From assembly GCA_935421135.1 (NCBI GenBank), contig OW285190.1, forward strand, positions 3,534,001 to 3,598,000: a DNA stretch of 64,000 bases. Direction: 5' to 3'. The position numbers and the translations under genes were made by a program. Shown one piece after another: positions 12,251 to 24,100 of this stretch. Positions within the stretch are counted from its first letter, which is position 1. The number at the start of each line of letters is the position of its first letter. The notes beneath the pieces were generated by a model. That model was not told the DNA's origin. It saw nothing but the letters and a program-made list of their open reading frames with translations, and searched no databases. Source of the DNA: Bugulina stolonifera. Lineage: Eukaryota; Bryozoa; Gymnolaemata; Cheilostomatida; Bugulidae.

Positions 12251-15106
12251 CTAGTCAGTAGATAACATGACGTACTCCGGGCTGCATAAAGTGCAGCAAA
12301 CTTTAGTTATCTTACTGGCACACCCTGGCTGGCTCTCATCTGGTGCTACCTGAGCTCTGGCAAAGTTCATGAAGATCTGTTCCAAGGTCGTCTGGCTGAC
12401 TGAATAGTCTTCAATGTTCAGCGATTGTTTCACGGACTCCATTTTCTCAAATATAACTGCCCAGGAAAGGTCACCACGAGGCACGTCGTACTATAACAGA
12501 AGCAACAAATTGTTATCTCCACACGTACACAAATCTGTTGTAATTCCCAGCTGCACATTATTTATATGTATTACTTTGACTATTCTCACATATAAACGGA
12601 TCTGAAGTTATCCCCACATGAACATATATCCGCCTTTTACTCGCACATATACATGTACACATAGTTATCCACGAGTACACTTATTCTACTGTGTACTTTC
12701 TTGCTGTATACGCTGTGCATGTACATATACAATTATACTGTATATAAGCTGCAGTTGTTTTTAACCTTTCATTGGAGTCATCATCTCCTGCCACTAACCA
12801 TGTGAGATGAGCATATGCAATCTAATGCTTTACTTGATTCGCACCAGACATTAGTAGGTGCACTGATGGTATAGTATTGTGATAGTATGATTTTAGGCCA
12901 ATGTTATTGCTATAATTGCAATAGGCGTATATTGTGATAGACAACATACTTGAACAGAGTTTTGGTGAGAGTCCTTCAGCTGTGCATTGGGAAAGTTCTG
13001 CTCTACGAATGCTTTAACAGGTTGAATATCTGGGAAGGATCCATCTTCAGGGTAACCGATTCTGGCTATCAGCGTGTATCCAGCTCCAAACTTGTTCTTG
13101 AGATGCTGAGTGCTTCCCAGACATCTGTACTTTCCATTGACCATGATGGTCATCCTCGTACATAACGCTTCACACTCCTCCATGCTACAGGGAATCAATT
13201 ATAAATGAGAGCAAGTATTTGATTGGCTGATAATTCACTAGATTAGATGAAGCCATAACGCTACAGAAATGTAGTTTTGAGTAAATCATGCAAAATAATG
13301 ACCAATTATTTAAAGAAATAGGTTAAGACTGAGCTTCAACAGGCCAACTCCAATGCTCGTCTACATGGCTCTATAAGGTAATGAGTAGGACCAGTCCACC
13401 AGTGGCCTCAATTAATATCCAGCCAATAATCAAACCTCATCTCTAATAAACTATAATTCAAGTTGCAGTATCAAATGTTTCCTAATCACTGTAGAGCAAA
13501 ATGTTGCCTGAGAAGGAGGCTTTATTGGCCGACAATTAACAGACGGCCTCTAGTGTAGCCGAGCCTTAAGTTGAGAGTATCTTGTACGTATGCTAAGAGG
13601 TCTGAAGCTTCTACATGTGCATATTTTAAAGTAAATAAAGTAAGTTTCAGAAGTAACTAAATGTACATGTAAGTATGGCCTACATGTATATTCCACAAGG
13701 TTGCTAAGGTCATCTTAGTGGTTACTCATCTCACCTGTGGGAGGTCAGGATCAGAGTCTTGCCTCGTTCTCTGTCCTTTGTCAGAGTTTTCCAAAGCATT
13801 CTTCTAGCAACTGGATCCAGACCTGTAGTCGGTTCATCCAGAAACACTATAGGAGAGTCTCCAATCAAAGCTATGGCAGTACTTAGCTTCCTCTTATTAC
13901 CACCACTAGAAAATAAAACCATTGAAAAAATAATTAACATGATAAAGCAGTAGTGATTTCATGTGTGACCAGATGTCACAACTAGTACCAAGTACCTGTA
14001 CTCTCTAGTCAACTAGTGTCAAGTACCTGTACTCTCTAGTCAACTATTAGCAAGTGCCTATCCTATACTCTCTAGTCAACTAGTATCAAGTACCTGTACT
14101 TTCTAGTCAACTCGTATCAAGTACCTGTGCTTTCTAGTCAACTAGTATCAAATGCCTATCCTATACTCTCTAGCCAACTACTAGCAAGTGCCTATCCTAT
14201 ACTCTCTAGTCAACTAGTATCAAGTACCTGTGCACTCAAGTCAACTAGTATCTAGTACCTGTACTCTCTAGTCAGCTTTTTCCTGTGCTTGGTTAGAAGG
14301 AGTGCATTAATGAGCTCATCTGCTATTGGTCCAATGGACTTCTCAGGAATTCCTCTCATTCTGGCATACATGTAAAGCATCTCCTCGCCAGTAAGCTGAT
14401 CAATCAGAGCATCAAACTGTGGGCAGTATCCAATGGATTTCTGAACCTCGTGTATGTCGGTTTTAATATTTTTACCATTCATGTAGGCTGTTCCTCCAGA
14501 AATAGTTTCGTCTCCCGTCAGCATTCGGAATGATGTAGTCTTCCCTGCCCCATTTACTCCTGCAGGTAAATCAATACGTACAACTTTTGTGCAAACTTAT
14601 ATATTATACCCTATGCATCGTATTACCTTTGCAGACGCATGTTCTGGTCAAAAAAATGCTACAAAAGTGTTCGATCCACTATTCCATTAACCCATCCACC
14701 CACCCGACATCATGTTGTAATCTTTCAACTGAACAGTAGATTTTCCTCAATCAAATTGTGTTCGAGGCTGTCAAGAAGTGCAATGAAACCCCTCTAGTAA
14801 TGCCCCAGGGATTTTGTTAGAGTCGGTACTCTACACTCAACCTTTCATAATCAGTAGCTTCTTTGCTCTCTGACTACTGTATCCATGTTGTGAGGTAGAG
14901 AAGTAAATAAAGGTCTCTCACCTAGTAAGCCAAAACATTCTCCTTTAGGGATACTGACATAGACATCCTCCACAGCTTTGTGATTACCAAAGTACTTAGT
15001 CAGACCTGATATAACCACTTGATTAGACTCGGATCCTTTCACTGAACTGTCATTCAGTATCTTCTCCTTTTCAGCTCTTACATCATCATCAACATCTGAT
15101 TCCATG
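12251..15106 (-). other. ABCA exons 24-28: second nucleotide-binding domain and C-terminus
   Basis: Walker A (GVNGAGKTT) is split between exons 24 and 25; the Q-loop ([12 protein letters not shown]) is in exon 25. Exon 26 has the ABCA-type degenerate signature SGGNKRKLS, Walker B ([13 protein letters not shown]) and the H-loop (LILTSH). Exons 27-28 encode the C-terminal regulatory block ([11 protein letters not shown] to [18 protein letters not shown]). The last exon reads about 30 residues past the family's usual end into a Cys-containing tail. Confidence 0.88.
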
Positions 15107-18100
15107 CTACAAGATGAAGTTATTAATAACCTCCTGTGCTTTAACTCAAACATTCAATAGAAAGTTATTTTGCCTATTATAAGAACATTTCTTAATTCTT
15201 CCTATGTACATTGTACATACTGGTGCAGTCTATGGTATTCATTGACCCTACTCAAAAAGCACTCTTTGAGGATTGGGAGCAGGTTTAAGGCACATAGCAA
15301 CTTTGCTAGCACCTTAGACTAAAATTGGAGAAATTAATAACAATATGCTTCAACCAATAAGGTTCAGTAAATGGGCTACCAGTAGGAAGTTACCACAGAA
15401 TTATAGTGGTATGCATAATATACATGTATATACAAATCATGTTACCATTTTTGTGATATTTGTACTTGAGCACTCTATGCTTGGTAAACATATCATACAT
15501 GTGCAGATGAGATATTCAGCGATCGCATGGATTATCCACCGGTTTATAGCAGATTTAGTAGCCAGTAACCAGCAACCAGTAGCCGTAACTTACGAGTTTG
15601 GAGTAACCACCACCTTTGGTCGGATTTTGTAAATCAGTTTCACGAGAACCTCGCTCTCAATCAGTATGATTACAATCCAACACACAGCAGCCTGGATCAG
15701 CAGGAAAACCACGTATTTCCCAATACCAGCGTCTTGCCAGGCATAGTAGTTCGCTTGGTAATCAATGCAGTTGTCTCCACATTTACCTGATAATGTGAAA
15801 ATTATTTTAGATATGTAATATTATAGTATTTACATGTAGTATCACATCAACATAGAAGTGTGGTTGGTGATTACCAATATTTTAGATGGTAAATAGCTCC
15901 TCAAGGTAAATCATGCCTAGTTTAGTTATAACATACTACATTACCAACTTTGAACGACAAAATAATTCGGCAGGCAGGTTCCAGTGCAAAGATAATGCTA
16001 GATAGAAACAGTAAAATGCCACTGCAGAGAAACATGTCAATGAATCGGTTTTAAATAACATAGTCTATTCAACATCTTTAGCACTAGGAGATTACTATTG
16101 CTGTCCTGATGCTTTCAGTCAAACCATACAGACCTTTACAACAGGAGTCCTCTTCTCCCGCTGGCAGATCGTCACAGATCTTTTTGAGAGAGTCTTTCCC
16201 AGGTGTCATGTTATAGACGTCCTTTGGCCTGGTTTTAAAGCAGAGGTCAAGATAATCGTAGTTACTATAGAGCTTACTCAGACCCTTTGCAAGGTTATAG
16301 TTGGGGAAGAGAATAATGAACACCCAGTCTACAGTTTTAGCAGTTTTCTTGGTTTCCTCTATTGACAATAGTATGTCTACGATCAGTGAAGGAAATATAC
16401 CTGCAAGACATAAAAATCAGCTCTGTGACAAAAATATTTCAAAGAACAACAAAAGAAAAATGAAGGAGCAAATATCTCATGCAATGTGCTTCATCTATAA
16501 GACAACAGACATTTAATAATTGTAGCAACGTTTATTCGTAACTTTATGGGATTTCATGTTAAATACGGTATCCCTGTAGTTGCATACTCACCGGTCACTA
16601 GGTTGTAGAATACCATGACGACGTAACCGGTCGCAGCTCCACTGAAGGCAAACTGCATGGCATACATCATGGGTAAGATGGCGGATCCATAGATTATCAT
16701 TAGACCAATGATGTAGATGGGCTGTGCATTGCCATCCTTAATGTCTATGTAAAGAATAATGCAAGGTAATATTATACACTGAGCAACAATTGTGGGTGAC
16801 CTGATATTTGAATAGCGGAACATGATCGGCTAATATTAAGTTACATGATCTTACTTACCTGTATAGTTTTTAATATCAGCTATAGCAAATAATATAACCA
16901 CAACCAAGGCCGGTATCATAAAGTTGATAAAGTCCCATGTAAACGTCGAAAGCCAGAAGTTGTACCACTTAACTCCACTAACTATCTGACTGTGCTTGAT
17001 CTTCCTGTAAACAATTTTATGTGATTCATTTTACATTTGAGTCACAAGAAAGTCAATACTGTGCATGACTATTTAATGCAGGAATGATGGTCTGATGGAG
17101 CATTGTATCAAGTAAACATGGAGACACACATAAAAACACCTTAATATCTTCAAACTGTTTTCCTTAAGTTTAAATTGATTGTTTTTTTACAAAAGGTTAG
17201 CCATTAGAGAAGTACACTAGTAGGCTCTAGTACACAATCGTGTGAGTCTATGGTAAGTTCTTTACATCATTAGTGATAGCTATGCACAGTTGAGTGTAGA
17301 ATAACTTACTGAGTTCTCTCTGTAATCAGGAAAACTACAAAGCTTGTGGCTAAGAACGCCAAACCAAACATCAGATTGAATGAAATGGTGAAGGCGTCAC
17401 TGAAGTCGGAAGCTGCACTCTCAGCTTTAATCTTTGACTTGGCATTCTCTGTCTGTGGCAGAGGATTGTTGGCGGCAGCAAATGTGTATGAGTCATTTAC
17501 AAAGTGGTGTAGCACTGCCTGATCTGCATAGAGGAGAGCGACAGGTGCTGCGTGAAGAGCTATGTAGTTGTAGAGAACGCGGATGGTGTCGCTAAACTGT
17601 AGTGTCATCACAGTGTTGTAGTTGAACTCCTGCCAATAACATCATCTCGTACTGACATACATTTGCATGGAAGTTATACAAGTTGTCGTAACTAGGTCAT
17701 GTTATATGATATCCTTTACTACAGTAGTCTACACATACAATGCATACGTAGGTGTTAGCAGCTACACTTGAAGAAGATGAAAATATTCCAAGCAGATCGC
17801 GAAGTGATGCAAACACTTCATTGCTATGTTTGGTAAGGAGTCGCAGTCGACTCACCTTAAGCGTAGTATTGGCTTTTTCCAGCAGAGCTGTGATGACATC
17901 ACCAACTTGTTTAACTGTGTGATCAGGTGCCAATGGTGTAAACTGGTCAATGAAATCTCCAGATACAGCTGTCACTGGATCTCCAGGGTCGTAGAAGGTC
18001 TGTTAACAGATTTATACAAGTGAGATTTGTGATGCAATAGGGTGGACTCACAGCACTTATACTCACAGTACTTGTGCTCATAGTACTTGTAGTAACAGTA

Positions 18101-21100
18101 TTTGTAGTCACAGTACTTGTATTCTCAGTACTTGTACTCACAGTACTTGTAGTCACAGTACTTGTACTTAGAATGCCTGTACTCACAGTACGCTTGTACT
18201 CACAGTACACTTGTACTCACAGTGCTTGTGCTTATAGTACTTATAGTCACAGTAATAGTACCAGAGTTGGGTCCAAGTCAACTTGCAAGTCAACAAGTCA
18301 AGTCATTTCTAAAATTTTGGAGGCAAGTCAAGTCCAAGTCAAGTCAGTGCTGCCTCAAGTCAAGTAATTTCTAAAATTTTGAAGGCAAGTCAAGTCGAAG
18401 TTGAGTCAGTGCTGCCTCAAGTCAAGTCAAGTCAAGTCAGCTGTCATGCAAGTCACAAGTCAAGTCAAGTCAAAGTCAAGTCAAGTCGAAATGCAAGTCA
18501 AGTGGAAGACAACTTCAAAAAATTTTACATTTTTCAAAACATCATTTTTTTCTTTTAGTAGGCATTCCAATCCATGAAAAACCTATGCCAAGGTGTAGTA
18601 GCGCATGGACATGTATGTGATGCAATCATGGTAAAGAACTAGTCTATATGAGTAGTATTATTGGCACTACGGTCGAGACTGGTCTTATAGTATTATATAC
18701 TGTATATTGTAATGGTGATGCAGTGTTACATAGCATATAAACAGCACATGGTACAGCAAGGAGTGCCCACTGGCCAGTCCTGCAATTTAACTCTAGTAAT
18801 TATTGCACTGCACATTGTATTCACTACTTACACCACACCTACATTGTATGCTACACTTACACTACTTGCACTGTGTGTACTTGTGACTATGCATTGTCGT
18901 TGTGTAGTCTCTCGTACACACAGCTTAGATAGTGCCTGAATTGTGTATCCTCATAGCTAACCTTGATATACTCTGAGTGCTGCTAGTAGCACTGATCTAG
19001 TAAAAATGATAATTAGGTAGGCAATTGAGACCTTTTTCCATGTTGGCTAAACACTGTACAAAATTTTTATTTGCCAGATTGACTTGGCAAAACCCAAGTC
19101 AAAATCACAAGTCATTCCTGTGTCCAAGTCAAGTCAAGTCAAGTCACATTGATGTGCAAGTCAAAGTCAAGTCAAAATCACAAGTCATTCATGTGTCCAA
19201 GTCAAGTCAAGTCAAGTCAAGTCACATTGATGTGCAAGTCAAAGTCAAGTCAAGTCAGCAAGTTGGCAAGTCCAAGTCAAGTCGACTTGTGACTTGACTT
19301 GACTTGGCAAGTCAAGTCAAATCTATGACTTGGACCCAGCTCTGAATAGTACTCACAGTACTTGTAGTCACAGTACTTATACTCAGAATGCGTATCCTCA
19401 CAGTACACTTGTACTTGTAGCATTGGTGCTTGTAGTATTAGTACTCACAGCACTTGTGGTTTTACTGAGCTAATGGGCAGAATTTAGAAGCACTAAGGTA
19501 CCAGAGTAGATAAACCATGACTTTCTCACAATAAGTGAAACTGCCAACAAAATACTTGTTTTAATGTTAACACCATTATTGTTATTAATAGACTATGGCA
19601 TGGGCTCTACATTTACATTACCTCAGTTGTGCCAAACATGTTGATATTCAAGTCCCTCTTAGGAATTGGGTCGGTGGGGAATTTCAGTTTGAGTAAGATA
19701 ATGGTGATGGAGGTAAAGAAGACCGGGAGCAGGAGTTGGGAGAGAGACAGAACTTTGTTCCTCCAGCTGTAGATCATTCTTTTGAACAGCATGGCCTTGA
19801 ACTGCTGAGCAAACAGGGCGGCTCCTGTGTTCTTTACTACACTCCCTCGATCTATCGAGATATACAAATGGTTTTTTAATTATAATGTATCACTAAAAAT
19901 ATTTACAATGAATGATATGCATATAATTATCATAATGCGAGTCCTATTTTGCTGATTGTCAACAATTCTGCATTGTAATGGCCGATAGTTTGTTGGTCCA
20001 TCACACAATTTGTGCAAGTTCTAAGTGCGATTTCTAATTTTTAAAGATACTGTGTTGATGGTTGACTGTTTACTCCTGATTTGTCAGTGTTGGATTAGTC
20101 TTTAAGCGATGAGGTAAGCCACCACTGTTCAGCACATGTACCAAAAGCAACTTTAACCAGAACTATGGTGAACCAAAGACCCTAGTTCACCATAATTCTC
20201 TCTCCTCTATCTGTTTTGGTGAAAGTAGAAGAGAAAGTGTTTAAGATTGGCAGGAGCAGTTCCTGATTGGACATGGAATACCTCCTACCATTCTGGTTGC
20301 TACGGTATTAGACTAGGTCAGACAGCATGAATGCTGTTTGTTGGCTCACGAATTAAAGATAAAGATAGCCACCATCTTTAAACAGTTGAATTTGTTATTT
20401 AATTCCTTTCTGAAAACACAGAAAACCACGATTTTCGATGAATACTAGTGCAATTTTTGTATCTCTCTTTCATTTCTAATTTGACCAACTATAAAGTCCT
20501 TTTATTGTACATAAGAATCTAAACATAAGTTCTATCAGATTTCAATTTGACTAATGGATTGTTTTCTGTTTCACTCTATACTGAGGTAAGAAACAATGCA
20601 TACTTAGACGACTGTGCATTATAATTATATTAGTTGGTGCAGACCAAACACCATATTATGCTCTGTTAGATGAGTTAACACATACCTATATTATTGCTAT
20701 CTATGCTAAAGGGTCAAACTGGTAAAGCTGGTAGAATTAATATAGCAAATCAACTGTAGATCTCAATGATGTTCAAATAGTATGCTTTCATAGTATCTTG
20801 TTTCCATGTACAAATTATCGTGGTACAAAGCTCACATCTCACACAATGAAGATATGGGAATGAATAATAGACAAACGGCTGAGAAAGAAGGTTACAGTGT
20901 CAAAGCAGCAGGTCGGTTTCATACCTGAGAGGAGTACAACAGATGCTATATTTGCCTTGCGACAGTTGATGGAGAAATACAGAGATGGACAGAAAGACCT
21001 GCATTGTGTGTTTATCAATTTGAAAAAAGCTTATGATCGAGTACCAAGGCAGGAAGTATGGAATTGTCTGAGGTTGAAGACAGTAGAGGAAAAGTACATC

Positions 21101-24100
21101 CGTCTCATCCAAGATATGTATCAGAGGAGCAAAACGCGGGTCAGATGTGCAGCAGGCAAGACTGAAGATTTTGAGATCACAGTGGAACTATATAGGGGCT
21201 CTGCCCTTAGCGCCTTTCTGTTTGCACTCATTATAGATTGGCTTACTGTGGATATCCAGAGAGAAGTGTCCTTGGACATGCTATTAATTTTCAGATGATG
21301 CTGTAGTGTGCGGAGAAATGAGAAAAGAGGTAGAGGAGAGGCTGGAGATGTGGAGAAAAGCAATCAAAGATTGAGGTATGAAGGTAAGCCGGCAGAAGAC
21401 AGACTATTTGAATCTTACAGTGAGAGAGGGGGACAAAGAGGGAGAAACAAAGTTTAAACTGCAGGGAGAAGAGGTGAAGCAAGTTGAGGAGTTCAAATAC
21501 TTGGGGTCGGCTGTACAAGCTGATGGGGGACCTCACAGGGATGTCAAGAAGAGAACTCAGGCAGGTTGGAGTGCATGGAAGAAGATTACAGGGGTAATGT
21601 GTGATAGGAAGGTTCCAGACCGAGTCAAAGGGAAGCTGTATGTGACCCCGGTGAGACCAGCAATGCTATATGGAATGGAGGCAGTAGTGGTGACAAAAAC
21701 ACAAGAGGAGAAATTACAAGTGGGGGAGATGAGAATGCTGAGATGAGAATGCTGAGATGAGAATGCTGAGATGAGAATGCTGAGATGAGAATGCTGAGAT
21801 GAGAATGCTGAGATGAGAATGCTGAGATGAGAATGCTGAGATGAGAATGCTGAGATGGTCGTTGAGACTAACAAAAATTGAGCGAATGAGAAATGAGGAC
21901 ATCAGGAAACGAGTGGAAAATTGGTGAACTAAGGAGTGAAATGAGGGAGGTGGCTGAGACAGTAATTGAGAAAAGATGGGGAGCATGTGGGAAAAAGAAT
22001 AAGACAACTCGAAGTAGGAAAGCAAAAGAGAGGGCGCCCCAAAAGAAAATGGAAAGGCTGTTTGAAAGATGATATGGCAACAGTAGGACTGGTAGAAGAA
22101 GATGTTCAAGACCGCGGTTTAAATGGAGGAAATTGATTCGCAATGGCAACCCCACCTGATGGGGAAAGTCAGAAGAAGAAGAGGAAATATCTTGTTTTGA
22201 TGGTATCTTGTTTCCATGGTGTCTTGATTATATGAACCTCAATAAATGTTTTATCTGACAGAAAGTTGTATAAGTTTTAAGCGTTAACAAGCCATCACAC
22301 TCTGAACTTACCTTCAGGTACATCACGTTTCAACGTATCTACACAGATAGTGTTCGCTTACCCAACCATACAAATATATGTATACAGCAGCTTGGGCACG
22401 CTATGTGTGTGGTTATATTTCTATAACATCATATTTTCTGCACGGTGCATTCACATCGTATGTACATGTAGGCGAGTGGGTAATAAATTAGTTAAAAGCA
22501 GCAATCATGAATGACCCGATAATATCTATTGAGATGCAGACGAAACATTCTTAAAGAAATGTTATTCTAACGCATCGCCCAGAAATTAATCGCATGCATC
22601 AGAATTTATGTATCATCTACAGAGACTGCGTACTGTGTATATGTCTAGAGATTCACTTACTTGCGTAGGTTTATAAACTGATTAGAACTTACCAACAGAT
22701 GCTTCAGGTTCTTCATTCGCTTCATCATCCGGGTCTTTGTGGTTTTCTCCAACTCTAAACACAAATGAACGATGGTTATGTCTTTGTACCTATATGTGTC
22801 TGAGATACAGAAATACACCAGCATGGGAATATAAGTAGGAGTGAATATGTCGTCTGCTTAACCTCAGTGAAGGACTGAGTGAAGGCAGAGACTTTGCCAC
22901 CAGGTAACAGAAAACATTAGGAAGATACTGGAGATAGCAGGTCAAGGTCAGAAGAGGAGAGGAATGTTCTATGGTTGATAAAAGAGAGCCTACACAACCC
23001 AAGAATCACATACTACAAAGCAACAGTAAACATGACATACATGTAAGTAAACATGACATAAGTACTTTCAGGTTCAGTTATCGGCTAGATTATCGTAGAT
23101 GCGTATCTTCTACCCAGCTAGAAATATACATTTACATTATCTACTACCTAAAGAGAAATAATTATTGATTAAAGATATCGAGTCATTGCATACAACTCTG
23201 TCATCTGGTACACATCTACTTATAATTGTGTGACACTAATTGAAGAATCAGTTAAATTTCTTAGCGGGGCAGTGGTATTTCAAATGTAGTCTGAATATAG
23301 CTCAATGTTAATTTGTGTTGTGGACCTGTGAAGCTGGCTACGCAAGTTGATAGCTTGCAGTCGTAGGCATGGGCACTCAGCTATTACCTACTTCATAAAC
23401 ACTTCCTCCATTGTAGTGACTGAAGCTCCAAACCCCAGTATTCCAAGTGACTCTTTCTTCTCTTCGATTTCAGTGAAGAGTTGAGGGAAGGCAGAGACTT
23501 TGTCATCAGGTAATATGAAAGACAGTTCTGCCCCAATATCAGCTAACAAAGTAAAAACACTCTCTATACACTTTCTGGTGAAATTATAACTGAAATATCA
23601 CCAGCTCTTAAAGTTAATTACAAACTGTTCAACTTTTTCATTGCCCAAAAAGTTACATCTAGACAGGTTAAAGACCTGACAAAAACATCACAAAATCATC
23701 ATCATATATAAAAAGACGAAACGGTCCGCGGTCCGCGGTCCGCAGTCCGCGGTCCGCAGTCCGCGGTCCGCGGTCTGCGGTCTGCCGTCCTCCAATCAGA
23801 TTCGGGGTCGAAAATCGGGACAACTCATATATGTTGCAATGCTGCCGGTCAGGATATCGGCTCCGGGTGGTGCTAGGACCTCGAGACCGGGTCCCCTTGC
23901 ATCGCTGCCGAGGCGGGTCACTAGCCTTAGGACCTCGGCCCCGACCCAAAGGTGGGGTGGGTACACAACCCACCCCACACGCCAAATAAGTGTTGGATCT
24001 CGGGCTATGCCGACGGCGAAGACCCTCCCGGACCCATGATTCATAATATGTGTTATAATGCTGTCGGCGAGAATCTCGGTTCTGGGTGGTGGTAGGACCT

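Larger units (their letters stand above)
15594..19851 (-). other. ABCA exons 17-23: second transmembrane domain (TMD2)
   Basis: Exon 17 has the cytosolic lead-in and first helix ([18 protein letters not shown] then [15 protein letters not shown]). Exons 18-19 form the second extracellular loop, and exons 19-23 the remaining helices, including the conserved [11 protein letters not shown] after ERTQ. Exon 22 encodes a Cys-rich loop (EEDSCCKG) that continues into exon 23 (CGDNC). Confidence 0.85.
20809..22202 (+). mobile_element. 5'-truncated RTE-type LINE in an ABCA intron, inactive
   Basis: Translated fragments give the reverse-transcriptase core ([47 protein letters not shown]) and the C-terminal region typical of RTE-like elements ([26 protein letters not shown]). 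The coding frame is broken by a shift near 21,290, just before the region of the catalytic ADD box, by a stop at about 21,374, and by a 14-bp repeat expansion at 21,727-21,852. The 3' end is the agaagaagaagagg tail. It is flanked by the 16-bp direct repeat gtatcttgtttccatg (20,793-20,808 and 22,203-22,218). It sits antisense to the host gene, between ABCA exons 16 and 17. Confidence 0.85.

Noticed and set aside
16084..16133. ABCA exon 22 ending at the stronger-looking donor at 16,096
   Set aside because: It would put exon 23 out of frame; the weaker donor at 16,134 keeps phase and the Cys-rich loop.
18074..19297. Val/Leu/Thr- and Lys/Ser/Gln-repeat open frames
   Set aside because: Translations of the acttgta minisatellite and of the caagtc arrays in the hAT MITE.
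21557..22155. Minus-strand Ser/His/Leu-rich frames over the LINE
   Set aside because: They are antisense readings of the 14-bp array and of the degenerate reverse transcriptase.
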